From an uncultured Collinsella sp. (GTDB taxonomy: Bacteria > Actinomycetota > Coriobacteriia > Coriobacteriales > Coriobacteriaceae): a DNA stretch of 64,000 nt. Of this stretch, positions 57,077 through 64,000 are shown one piece after another (position 1 is the first letter of the stretch; every line of letters starts with the position of its first letter). Made by a program: the position numbers and the translations under genes. Under the pieces are notes generated by a model. It was not told the DNA's origin. It searched no databases and worked only from the letters and a program-made list of their open reading frames with translations. Where the stretch lies: NCBI GenBank assembly GCA_900541675.1, contig UQKU01000005.1:1-64000 (forward strand), written 5' to 3'.

Positions 57077-59404
57077 ATGGCGGATTCACAGATCCATGTC
57101 GCGCTTGCGGGTAACCCCAACTGCGGCAAGACCACGCTTTTCAACCTGATCACCGGCGCCAACGGCTACGTTGGCAATTGGCCCGGCGTCACGGTTGAGA
57201 AAAAGGAAGCCAAGCTCCTAAGCGACAAGAACGTTACCATCACGGACCTCCCTGGCATCTACTCGCTTTCGCCCTATAGCCCCGAGGAGCAGTGCTCGCG
57301 CGATTACCTCATGAGCGGCGAGCCCGATGTCGTTGTCCAGGTGGTCGATGCCACCAACCTCGAGCGCAACCTGTACCTGGCGCTTCAGGTTATCGAGACC
57401 GGCCTGCCCGTGGTCGTCGCCCTCAACATGGCCGACCTGGTCGAGAAGAACGGCGATAAGATCGACACGGACAAGCTCTCCAAGAAGCTTGGCTGCCCGG
57501 TCATGATGATCTCCGCTCTTAAGAACAAGGGCATCACGGAGCTGTTCGATCAGGTCAAGAAGTCTGCCGCTTCCAAGGGCCAGGTGCCGGAGCACAAGTT
57601 CGATTCCTCCATCGAGGACGTTCTGGACCACATCGAGAACAACCTGCCGGCGAGCGTTCCCGCCAACAAGCGTCGCTACTACGCTGTCAAGCTGTTTGAG
57701 CGCGACGCGGACGCCTGCAAGCTCATCAACCTCACCAAGGAGAAGGCCGCTCGCGTCGAGCAGCTGGTCGCCCAGTGCGAGCAGGATTGCGACGACGACG
57801 CCGAGTCCATCATTACCGGCGAGCGCTATGGCGTGATTGCCCACATCATCGACGAGTGCCTTACCAAGGCTCCGGCCAAGATGAGCACCTCCGAGAAGAT
57901 CGACCGCGTGGTTACCAACCGTATTTTGGGCCTGCCGATCTTTGTGGTCATCATGTTCTGCGTGTACTACATCGCCGTTTCCACCCTGGGCGGCACGGTG
58001 ACCGACTTCACCAACGACCAGCTCTTCGGTACCGACGGTTGGTACGTGCTCGGTCAGGGCCGCGACGCCTACGACGCGGCCGTCGAGGCTGCGGGCGACG
58101 ATGCCGACTCGGTTGACCCGGCGCAGTACGGCCCCTATGTCCCGGGTATCACCACCGTGGTGCACGACGCCCTTGTGGCGGGCGGCACCGAGGACGGTGG
58201 CCTGGTCGATTCGCTGGTCTGCGACGGCATCGTCGGCGGTTTGGGTGCCATCTTTGGCTTTGTGCCGCAGATGTTCCTGCTGTTCGTCATGCTGTCTTTC
58301 CTGGAGGACTGCGGCTACATGGCCCGTGTCGCCTTTATCATGGACCGCGTGTTCCGCCGCTTTGGCCTGTCCGGTAAGTCCTTTATCCCCATGCTTGTGT
58401 CCTCGGGCTGCGGCGTCCCCGGCGTCATGGCTACCAAGACCATCGAGAACGAGAAGGACCGCCGCATGACGGTCATGACCACCACGTTTATTCCCTGTGG
58501 CGCCAAGCTGCCGATTATCGCCCTGCTCATGGGTTCCATCATCGGCGATTCTTCCACCACCGCCGCATGGATCAGCCCGCTCTTCTACTTCCTTGGCGTC
58601 TTTGCCGTCATCGCTTCGGGCCTTATGCTCAAGAAGACCAAGCTCTTCGCCGGCCGCCCGACGCCGTTCGTTATGGAGCTTCCTGCCTACCACTTCCCGG
58701 CGATCCGCTCTTGGGCACTGCACGTGTGGGAGCGCTGCTGGGCCTTTATCAAGAAGGCCGGCACGGTCATCTTCGCCTCCACTGTCGTGGTTTGGTTCCT
58801 CTCCAACTTCGGTAGCTATAACGGTTCCTTTGGCTTCCTGCCTGCCATGGAGGGCATCCCCGAGGAGTTCATGGACTACTCCGTGCTCGCCATGCTGGGC
58901 AACCTGGTTGCCTGGATCTTCGCCCCGCTCGGCTTTAGCACTTGGCAGGCCACCGCACTGACCGTCTCTGGCCTTGTCGCTAAGGAGAACGTCGTCGCCA
59001 CCGCCGGCTCGCTGCTGTCCGTTGCCGACGCCGCCGAGACCGACCCGAGCCTGTGGACCGCGTTCGCCGGCATGTTCCCGACTATGGGCGCTTGCGTTGC
59101 TTTTGGTGCCTTCAACCTGCTGTGCGCTCCGTGCTTTGCCGCCATGGGTACCATCCGCAACCAGATGGACTCCGGCAAGTGGACCGCGATTGCCATCGGC
59201 TACGAGTGCGCCTTTGCCTGGGTTATCGGCCTGTTCATCAACCAGTTCTACAACCTGCTTGTTCTTGGGCAGTTTGGTATCTGGACGATTGTGGCCATCG
59301 TGCTGTTGGTTGCAATGCTCTTCCAGATTTTCCGCCCCATGCCCAAACATGCATGGACCGACGAGGACGAGACCAACACTGCTTCCGCTGCAGTTTCCGC
59401 TTAA
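57077..59404 (+). CDS. feoB: Ferrous iron transporter FeoB
   Basis: FeoB imports Fe(II) across the membrane. The 775-aa protein begins with a small GTPase domain: G1 GNPNCGKTTLFN, G3 DLPGIYSLSP and G4-like NMADLVEK. A helical linker follows, then about eight or more membrane helices with the Gate motifs (ILGLPIFVVIMFCVYYIAVS, VSSGCGVPGVMATKTIENEK, FIPCGAKLPIIALLMGS). The cytoplasmic C-tail is short. Two FeoA genes precede it and an FeoB-associated small protein follows. Confidence 0.97.
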   Translation: MADSQIHVALAGNPNCGKTTLFNLITGANGYVGNWPGVTVEKKEAKLLSDKNVTITDLPGIYSLSPYSPEEQCSRDYLMSGEPDVVVQVVDATNLERNLYLALQVIETGLPVVVALNMADLVEKNGDKIDTDKLSKKLGCPVMMISALKNKGITELFDQVKKSAASKGQVPEHKFDSSIEDVLDHIENNLPASVPANKRRYYAVKLFERDADACKLINLTKEKAARVEQLVAQCEQDCDDDAESIITGERYGVIAHIIDECLTKAPAKMSTSEKIDRVVTNRILGLPIFVVIMFCVYYIAVSTLGGTVTDFTNDQLFGTDGWYVLGQGRDAYDAAVEAAGDDADSVDPAQYGPYVPGITTVVHDALVAGGTEDGGLVDSLVCDGIVGGLGAIFGFVPQMFLLFVMLSFLEDCGYMARVAFIMDRVFRRFGLSGKSFIPMLVSSGCGVPGVMATKTIENEKDRRMTVMTTTFIPCGAKLPIIALLMGSIIGDSSTTAAWISPLFYFLGVFAVIASGLMLKKTKLFAGRPTPFVMELPAYHFPAIRSWALHVWERCWAFIKKAGTVIFASTVVVWFLSNFGSYNGSFGFLPAMEGIPEEFMDYSVLAMLGNLVAWIFAPLGFSTWQATALTVSGLVAKENVVATAGSLLSVADAAETDPSLWTAFAGMFPTMGACVAFGAFNLLCAPCFAAMGTIRNQMDSGKWTAIAIGYECAFAWVIGLFINQFYNLLVLGQFGIWTIVAIVLLVAMLFQIFRPMPKHAWTDEDETNTASAAVSA

Positions 59405-59433
59405 GTCCGAATAAGGATCAGCCCCTTTTCACG

Positions 59434-59467
59434 AGCCCGGGTGTCCCAGCGACACTCGGGCTTTTTG
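59434..59467 (+). terminator. Terminator after feoB
   Basis: AGCCCGGGTGTC and GACACTCGGGCT pair (one mismatch) around CCAGC, followed by TTTTTGG. Confidence 0.8.
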
Positions 59468-59490
59468 GTGGGGGAGATGTGGCGTTTCCG

Positions 59491-59527
59491 CAGATAAAAC
59501 CGACCAAAATAAACCTGTCCCTTTTTG
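59491..59527. repeat. Dispersed 37-nt repeat (copy of 14786-14822)
   Basis: The sequence from CAGATAAAACCGACC to CTGTCCCTTTTTG is identical to the right arm of the element downstream of proC, 45 kb away. Here it is single rather than paired. Confidence 0.75.
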
Positions 59528-59579
59528 GTAGGTGGAGAATGGGGTAAAGTAAGTGGTGGTTAACTAGAGGAGGCTTGCT

Positions 59580-59780
59580 ATGGCACCTATCGATATTGTT
59601 GTACTGGCTGTTGTCGGCATTGCGTTTGTCGCGGTGTGCGTGCGCATCTACCGCAAGGGCACCTGCGCCGACTGCGCTCAAGGTGGCGTTTGCACCGGGC
59701 ATTGCTCCAACAAAAAGACGTGCGCCGCGCTTAAGGGCGTGGACAAAATCGCCGAAGACTTGGGCCGTGGTATCAAGTAA
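59580..59780 (+). CDS. FeoB-associated Cys-rich membrane protein
   Basis: The 66-aa protein has one N-terminal membrane helix (IDIVVLAVVGIAFVAVCVRI). A cysteine cluster (CADCAQGGVCTGHCSNKKTC) and a short helix follow. This is the layout of the small FeoB-associated family found after feoB in many Gram-positive bacteria, thought to help iron uptake or delivery. AGAGGAGG precedes the ATG. A strong terminator follows. Confidence 0.85.
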   Translation: MAPIDIVVLAVVGIAFVAVCVRIYRKGTCADCAQGGVCTGHCSNKKTCAALKGVDKIAEDLGRGIK

Positions 59781-59793
59781 GGCCCGGACATCA

Positions 59794-59828
59794 AAGCGCC
59801 CCGCGAGCATTCGTTCGCGGGGCGCTTT
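59794..59828 (+). terminator. Terminator after the FeoB-associated gene
   Basis: AAGCGCCCCGCGA pairs exactly with TCGCGGGGCGCTT around GCATTCG; the T-run is short. Confidence 0.7.
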
Positions 59829-59966
59829 GCGCATTTGGACGCGAGCGCGGCGAGTTGAAGAGTATTTTTAGGGTATCGTTAAATCAGTTGCGGTGAAATA
59901 CGGACTGTTTTGGCTGTCAAAGGCCTTATCTACTCCGTATTCCACCGCAACTTTTTGTGGGGTGGG

Positions 59967-60671
59967 CTAGAGACGCTGCATGCGGTACCCGACACCCATG
60001 TGCGTCTGAATCATCTTAGGGTGAGAGGGGTCTGCCTCGATCTTCTTGCGCAGGGTGCGCATGAACACGCGCAGGCTCGCCAGATCGCTGCCCCAGCTCG
60101 TGCCCCATATCTCGCGGGTGATGAAGGTGTGGGTGAGCACCTTGTCGACGTTTTTCGCCAGAAGGACGAGCAATTTGTACTCGGTTGGGGTGAGCGAGAG
60201 CTCGCGTCCGTCTTTCGTCGCGTATCCCGCGGCGTAGTCGATATGCAGCGGACCGTTGTCGAACGTGCTCGCTTCTGTCGACTCACTCGACGCCATCGAG
60301 GAGCGCCTCAAATTCGCGCGGACGCGCGCGAGCAACTCATCCACAGAAAAGGGCTTGGTGAGGTAGTCGTCTGCCCCTGCGTCAAGTGCTGCAATCTTGT
60401 CGGAATCTTCGGTGCGCGCCGAAATGACGATAATGGGGACTGCCGACCAGCTTCGGATCTTCGTGATGACCTCGATACCGTCAATGTCGGGAAGGCCGAG
60501 GTCGAGCATGATGAGGCTAGGGCCGTGCGACACCGCATCCATGATGGCGGCCTGGCCGTTGCAAACCTTGCTCACGACATAGCCGTGGAGGTCAAGCGCG
60601 GTCGAAACGAGGTTTTGAACGGTCAGGTCATCTTCGACCAGGAGGATGCGTGGCTTAGCGGCATTATTCAT
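59967..60671 (-). CDS. kdpE: Response regulator KdpE
   Basis: The 234-aa OmpR-family regulator has ILLVEDD, phospho-acceptor in IMLDLGLPDIDG, VISARTED and TKPFSVDELLARVRANLRR. The winged helix reads LSLTPTEYKLLVLLAKNVDK...LRVFMRTLRKKIE. The order and phrasing match KdpE, which activates the potassium ATPase genes. ATG 60671 overlaps the end of kdpD by 8 nt. It lies on the minus strand, divergent from kdpFA. Confidence 0.94.
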   Translation of the reverse strand: MNNAAKPRILLVEDDLTVQNLVSTALDLHGYVVSKVCNGQAAIMDAVSHGPSLIMLDLGLPDIDGIEVITKIRSWSAVPIIVISARTEDSDKIAALDAGADDYLTKPFSVDELLARVRANLRRSSMASSESTEASTFDNGPLHIDYAAGYATKDGRELSLTPTEYKLLVLLAKNVDKVLTHTFITREIWGTSWGSDLASLRVFMRTLRKKIEADPSHPKMIQTHMGVGYRMQRL

Positions 60672-63399
60672 GAATCTCGATCTCCTCGGCGGGCAGGGTA
60701 AAACGGAAGACGGCCCCATGGGGGTGGTTGTCGCGAGCTTCGATGACGCCGCCATGCGCCTCCACGATGGAGCGGCAGAGCGACAGCCCAAGGCCGATGC
60801 TTCGACGCGAATCCACGGGCCGCATATTGCGTGAGGTGAAGAAGCGCTCAAAGATATGAGGCTTGTCGCAGTCTGCCACACCCGGCCCATCGTCTGCGAC
60901 GTCCACCACGACGAACGCGCCCTCGCGACGTGCGCTGATGGTGACAGTCGAGTCCTCGGGCGTGTATTTGAAGGCGTTCATGATGAGATTCGTAAGCACC
61001 TGCATGATGAGATGGACGTCGATGCGTACCAGCAGGATGTCGTCAGTGTGCTCGATGGTGACAACACGTCCATGCGATGCTTGTGCGACATGGCTGAGGG
61101 CGGCCTCGATGACCTCGTCGATAAGCTCGGATGTGAAGTTGAGGCGAATGGTGCCGTCCTCGACGCGTGTGATGGCGAGGAGGTTCTCCACGGTATCGAT
61201 AAGCCAGAGGGAGTCGTCGTAGATGGCATCGGCGAGATCGCAGCGTTGTTCGAGGCTGAGCTTCTCGTCGCTCTTCCGAAGGATTGCCGCAGATCCGGAT
61301 ATAGCCGTGAGGGGTGTCCTCAAATCATGGCCGATGGAGCGCAAAAGGTTGGCGCGCAGCTGCTCGTTTTTCGCCAAGACCGCAGCCTCTTCGCGCTCTT
61401 GCGCCGCCCGGTCACTTTCGAGCGCCAAGGCGCATTCACCTACGATAGATAGGACGATCGAATGCTCGAAGGCTTCGATCTCGCGCCCCTCCAGGGCGAT
61501 GCCGATGACACCGAATACCTTGTCGCCGGTGCGAACCGCGAGGTAGAGACAGCGCGCCTCAGGCAGGGTCCGCGTGCTTGCGCCCGCGCGCTTGTTGTTG
61601 GTGAAGGTCCAGGTTGCAACGGCGCGCTCGTAGTCGGTGAGCAGCGACGCGGATCGGTTTTCGGTGCCAGCGGACTCATAGAGCGCCTTGCCGAGCGTGC
61701 CGTGTTCGGCGGGGTAGAAGACCACGTCGAGTTTTAGCAGTTTGACGAGTTGGTTCATGGCGACGCGGGCGCACTCCTCCGCGCTATGGGCTTGCTGTAA
61801 GAGCTGGTTCGTTTCGAGGAGTACGCGCGTTTTGAATGCGTTCTCGGCGGAGGTACGGGCATTGTCGGCGATGCGCGCAGTTAACTCGCCGGCGACCATA
61901 GCGGTAGCGAACATGATGCCGAACGTGACCAGATAGCTTCGGTCGTAGCTGGCGAGCGAAAACAGAGGCGTTACGAAGCAGAAGTTGTAAAGCACTACAG
62001 AGAGCACGCTCGATACGATCGTGCAGATACGCCCCGTCGTGGTGACGGCGGTCAGCAGGGCCGTGAGGATATAGAGGGATATGATGCTGGAATCGGCAAA
62101 TCCCAGATGGCGGAAAGCCGTGCCGATCGCCGTGGCGACAAGAGAGAGGGCCAGCGTGCGAAGCACGTTTCGGCTGCTGGGCGGCTGCAGGGCGAGCGCA
62201 TGGCGGCGTCCTTTGGGTCGGGAGGGCGGAGTCGACTGGTCTGGAATGATGTAAATGTCGAGGTTCGGGGCGAATGTTATGAGCTGTTCTACGAGAGATT
62301 TGCGGCCAAAGAGGGCCTGACGGACGCTGCTGTGCTCGCCCGTGCGCCCCATGACGATCTTCGAAATACCCGACAGGCGCGCGAACTCGGAGATCTGAAA
62401 CGCGACGTCGTCGCCATAGACGGTTTCCATATGTGCTCCGAGCTGCTCGGCTAGGGCGATATTGTCTGCAAGCTTGGCGCGCTCATCATCGCTCATGGCT
62501 TGCGTGCGTGGGCTCTCTACGAACAGGGCGACGAGCTCGCTGCGAAACGCTTTCGCCATGCGTGCGGCGGCACGGACGATGCGGGGATTGGTCGGCGCCG
62601 GGGAGACACAGACTAAGATACGCTCCTTGGTGTAGTAGTCACGGTTTCCCAGCACGCGTGCGGCGTCTGTGAGGTGGCCGGTGCGATCGGCGCAGCGGCG
62701 CAGCGCGATTTCTCGGAGTGCGGTGAGGTTCTCGACGGTAAAAAAATGCTGTTGCGCTCGCTCGGCTTGTGCGGGACGGTAGACGAGGCCGGCGCGAAGG
62801 CGCTCAAGTAGGTCTTCGGGCTCTATGTCGACGAGCTCGACCTGGTCGGCATCATCGAAGATGCGGTCGGGGATTCGTTCGCTCACGACAACGCCGGTGA
62901 TGGATGCAACCATGTCGTTTAGGCTCTCGATATGCTGAACGTTTACGGTCGTATAGACGTCGATGCCTGCATGTAGAAGTTCCTCGACGTCTTGATAGCG
63001 TTTGTCGTGGCGAGACCTCGGCGCATTCGTATGGGCGAGCTCGTCGACAAGGATGAGCTGAGGGGCGCGTTCGATAGCCGCATCTAGATCGAACTCGCTG
63101 AGCGCAATGCCGTTGTGCTCGATGAGTTTGCAGGGCACGTTCTCAAGCCCTTGTGCAAGATGGGCAGTTGCCGGACGTTCGTGCGGCTCGATGTATCCCG
63201 CGACGACGTCGACACCTCGCCGCTTGGCGGCGTGGGCGGCTTGAAGCATCGCATAGGTTTTGCCTGCACCAGCAGCGTAGCCAAAGAAAATCTTGAGGTG
63301 TCCCCGGCTGGTTCGAGCGTCATCGGCGACCTCGTCTTTCTCAATTGCCTTGAGGATGAGGTCTGGATTGACGCGAGTGTCCGATGCGTCGCGCTGCAT
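60664..63399 (-). CDS. kdpD: Sensor kinase KdpD
   Basis: KdpD senses potassium or turgor. The 911-aa protein has the N-terminal KdpD domain with Walker motif FGYAAGAGKTYAMLQAAH and LVDELAHTNAPRSRH. A Usp-like domain follows (ILVCVSPAPTNPRIVRAA). Next are four closely spaced membrane helices (LALSLVATAIGTAFRHLGFA onwards), a GAF-like region, the histidine in RSIGHDLRTPLTAISG and an ATPase domain with GLGLSLCRSIVEAHGG. ATG 63399 follows AAAGG. It is transcribed before kdpE. Confidence 0.95.
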   Translation of the reverse strand: MQRDASDTRVNPDLILKAIEKDEVADDARTSRGHLKIFFGYAAGAGKTYAMLQAAHAAKRRGVDVVAGYIEPHERPATAHLAQGLENVPCKLIEHNGIALSEFDLDAAIERAPQLILVDELAHTNAPRSRHDKRYQDVEELLHAGIDVYTTVNVQHIESLNDMVASITGVVVSERIPDRIFDDADQVELVDIEPEDLLERLRAGLVYRPAQAERAQQHFFTVENLTALREIALRRCADRTGHLTDAARVLGNRDYYTKERILVCVSPAPTNPRIVRAAARMAKAFRSELVALFVESPRTQAMSDDERAKLADNIALAEQLGAHMETVYGDDVAFQISEFARLSGISKIVMGRTGEHSSVRQALFGRKSLVEQLITFAPNLDIYIIPDQSTPPSRPKGRRHALALQPPSSRNVLRTLALSLVATAIGTAFRHLGFADSSIISLYILTALLTAVTTTGRICTIVSSVLSVVLYNFCFVTPLFSLASYDRSYLVTFGIMFATAMVAGELTARIADNARTSAENAFKTRVLLETNQLLQQAHSAEECARVAMNQLVKLLKLDVVFYPAEHGTLGKALYESAGTENRSASLLTDYERAVATWTFTNNKRAGASTRTLPEARCLYLAVRTGDKVFGVIGIALEGREIEAFEHSIVLSIVGECALALESDRAAQEREEAAVLAKNEQLRANLLRSIGHDLRTPLTAISGSAAILRKSDEKLSLEQRCDLADAIYDDSLWLIDTVENLLAITRVEDGTIRLNFTSELIDEVIEAALSHVAQASHGRVVTIEHTDDILLVRIDVHLIMQVLTNLIMNAFKYTPEDSTVTISARREGAFVVVDVADDGPGVADCDKPHIFERFFTSRNMRPVDSRRSIGLGLSLCRSIVEAHGGVIEARDNHPHGAVFRFTLPAEEIEIHE

Positions 63400-63510
63400 A
63401 GCGTAGCCTTTCTGAAACGTTGTCCATGCGTGCATGCGCGGTGAGGACGCCACTGTATGCTCGCGAGGTCGAGTATAGGCGCACTGCAGCCGCAATAGTG
63501 CTTTCTACCT

Positions 63511-63528
63511 GCATCTTTACGGCATCTT
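63511..63528. promoter_or_regulatory. GCATCTT direct repeat, candidate KdpE site
   Basis: GCATCTT occurs at 63511-63517 and 63522-63528, an 11-bp period that suits tandem binding by an OmpR-family regulator. It is in the divergent kdpD/kdpF intergenic region. Confidence 0.35.
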
Positions 63529-63642
63529 AAGGTCGTGAGCCCCGGCCCTCACGCCTCTTTAATCTCTAGAAGCGTTTACTGTCCCCAGGCGCTTGCGAGA
63601 GCAGGCGTCCGAGACATCGGACCGCGCGTGAAAGGGGCGGTA

Positions 63643-63729
63643 ATGGACATCCTCATTCCCATTATCGGAGTCGTCTGCATCGGACTCCTTATCTATTACA
63701 TCTACATTCTGATGAGGAGTGATTCGTAA
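63643..63729 (+). CDS. kdpF: Potassium-transporting ATPase small subunit KdpF
   Basis: The 28-aa peptide is almost entirely one membrane helix (MDILIPIIGVVCIGLLIYYI). Size and position directly before kdpA are those of KdpF, which stabilises the KdpABC complex. AAGGGGCGG precedes the ATG; the frame upstream of 63643 is not coding. Confidence 0.85.
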   Translation: MDILIPIIGVVCIGLLIYYIYILMRSDS

Positions 63730-63732
63730 ACT

Positions 63733-64000
63733 ATGGACGCTGCGATTCAGTACATCTTGTACTTTGCCGTGCTCGTCGTCCTGGCCGTTCCGCTCGGTCG
63801 GTTCATGGCCCATATCATGGATGGCGAGCATACGTTCCTGTCGCCTGTGATTGCTCCTGTGGAGCGTGGCGTCTATCGTCTGCTTCGCATCGACGCGGCA
63901 GAGCAGATGGGGTGTAGGCGCTATCTGGCAAGCGTGCTGGTCTTTTCGGGGATCGGCCTCGTGGCTCTTGTGGCACTCCAGGTGCTTCAGTCCTTCTTGC
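63733..64000 (+). CDS. kdpA: Potassium-transporting ATPase subunit KdpA (partial, 5' end)
   Basis: The first 89 codons are present and the gene runs off the window. The sequence MDAAIQYILYFAVLVVLAVP then LGRFMAHIMDGEHTFLSPV and ERGVYRLLRID matches the first helix and following loop of KdpA, the potassium-selective channel subunit. It begins 3 nt after kdpF. Confidence 0.93.
   Translation, partial: MDAAIQYILYFAVLVVLAVPLGRFMAHIMDGEHTFLSPVIAPVERGVYRLLRIDAAEQMGCRRYLASVLVFSGIGLVALVALQVLQSFL

Noticed and set aside
57218..59350. 710-aa open frame on the minus strand opposite feoB
   Set aside because: Antisense shadow of feoB with low-complexity His/Gly/Asp content and no recognisable fold.

Overview
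The window is chromosomal DNA from a GC-rich, gut-type actinobacterium. Gene content and style (Tad pilus operon, lar lactate-racemase cluster, feoAAB, kdp, orphan capAB-phosphatase cassette, many GTG starts, strong antisense shadow ORFs) fit a Coriobacteriia member such as Collinsella. That assignment is inference from recollection of the group; no 16S gene or ribosomal operon is present to confirm it. No prophage, insertion sequence or CRISPR array was seen.

Layout. 1-5209: distal end of a Tad/Flp pilus operon (tadB end, tadC, Flp pilin, pilin-like and TadE/TadG-like proteins, DUF192 protein), tightly packed and translationally coupled. 5268-5818: a toxin-antitoxin-like pair. 5882-22946: housekeeping genes (rsmI, metG, rsmA, tatD, rlmH, proC, serS) mixed with five tRNA genes (Phe, Leu, two Arg, Ser) and less conserved genes (an odd GH5 protein, an 813-aa repeat protein, a P-loop ATPase, a TM2 protein). 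23108-29807: a D,D-carboxypeptidase divergent from a VanRS-like two-component system, then pstB with a PhoB/PhoR-like pair. 30003-32067: polysaccharide co-polymerase, tyrosine kinase and phosphatase without glycosyltransferases. 32107-45000: GNAT, htpG, tandem YhgE/Pip proteins, EamA transporter, M20 hydrolase, a decayed MFS gene and hisS. 45242-53824: ppc, then the lactate racemase region (larA, aquaporin-like channel; divergent larB-larC1-tetR) and serB. 54081-59780: aspS, an HPr-like protein and the ferrous-iron uptake operon with an FeoB-associated small protein. 59967-64000: kdpDE divergent from kdpF-kdpA, which runs off the end.

The most unusual content is between genes. (a) After tRNA-Phe, tRNA-Leu and the first tRNA-Arg there is a module of about 110-190 bp. 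It holds an inverted copy of that tRNA's own T-arm, a GC-rich hairpin region, and a second copy of the tRNA 3' end plus its terminator. Partial versions follow the second tRNA-Arg and possibly tRNA-Ser. (b) Two long imperfect palindromes (48079-48205 and 50555-50679) have unrelated stem sequences but an identical internal loop (GTCCTC opposite TGCGGAAT), a 4-bp helix and a 2-nt bulge in the same places, which is the signature of a structured RNA or DNA family. (c) Another structured intergenic element is present twice (34842-34986 and 40235-40381) with a compensatory stem change. (d) Several perfect or near-perfect palindromes and a dispersed 37-nt repeat look REP-like. These are the best candidates for something undescribed.
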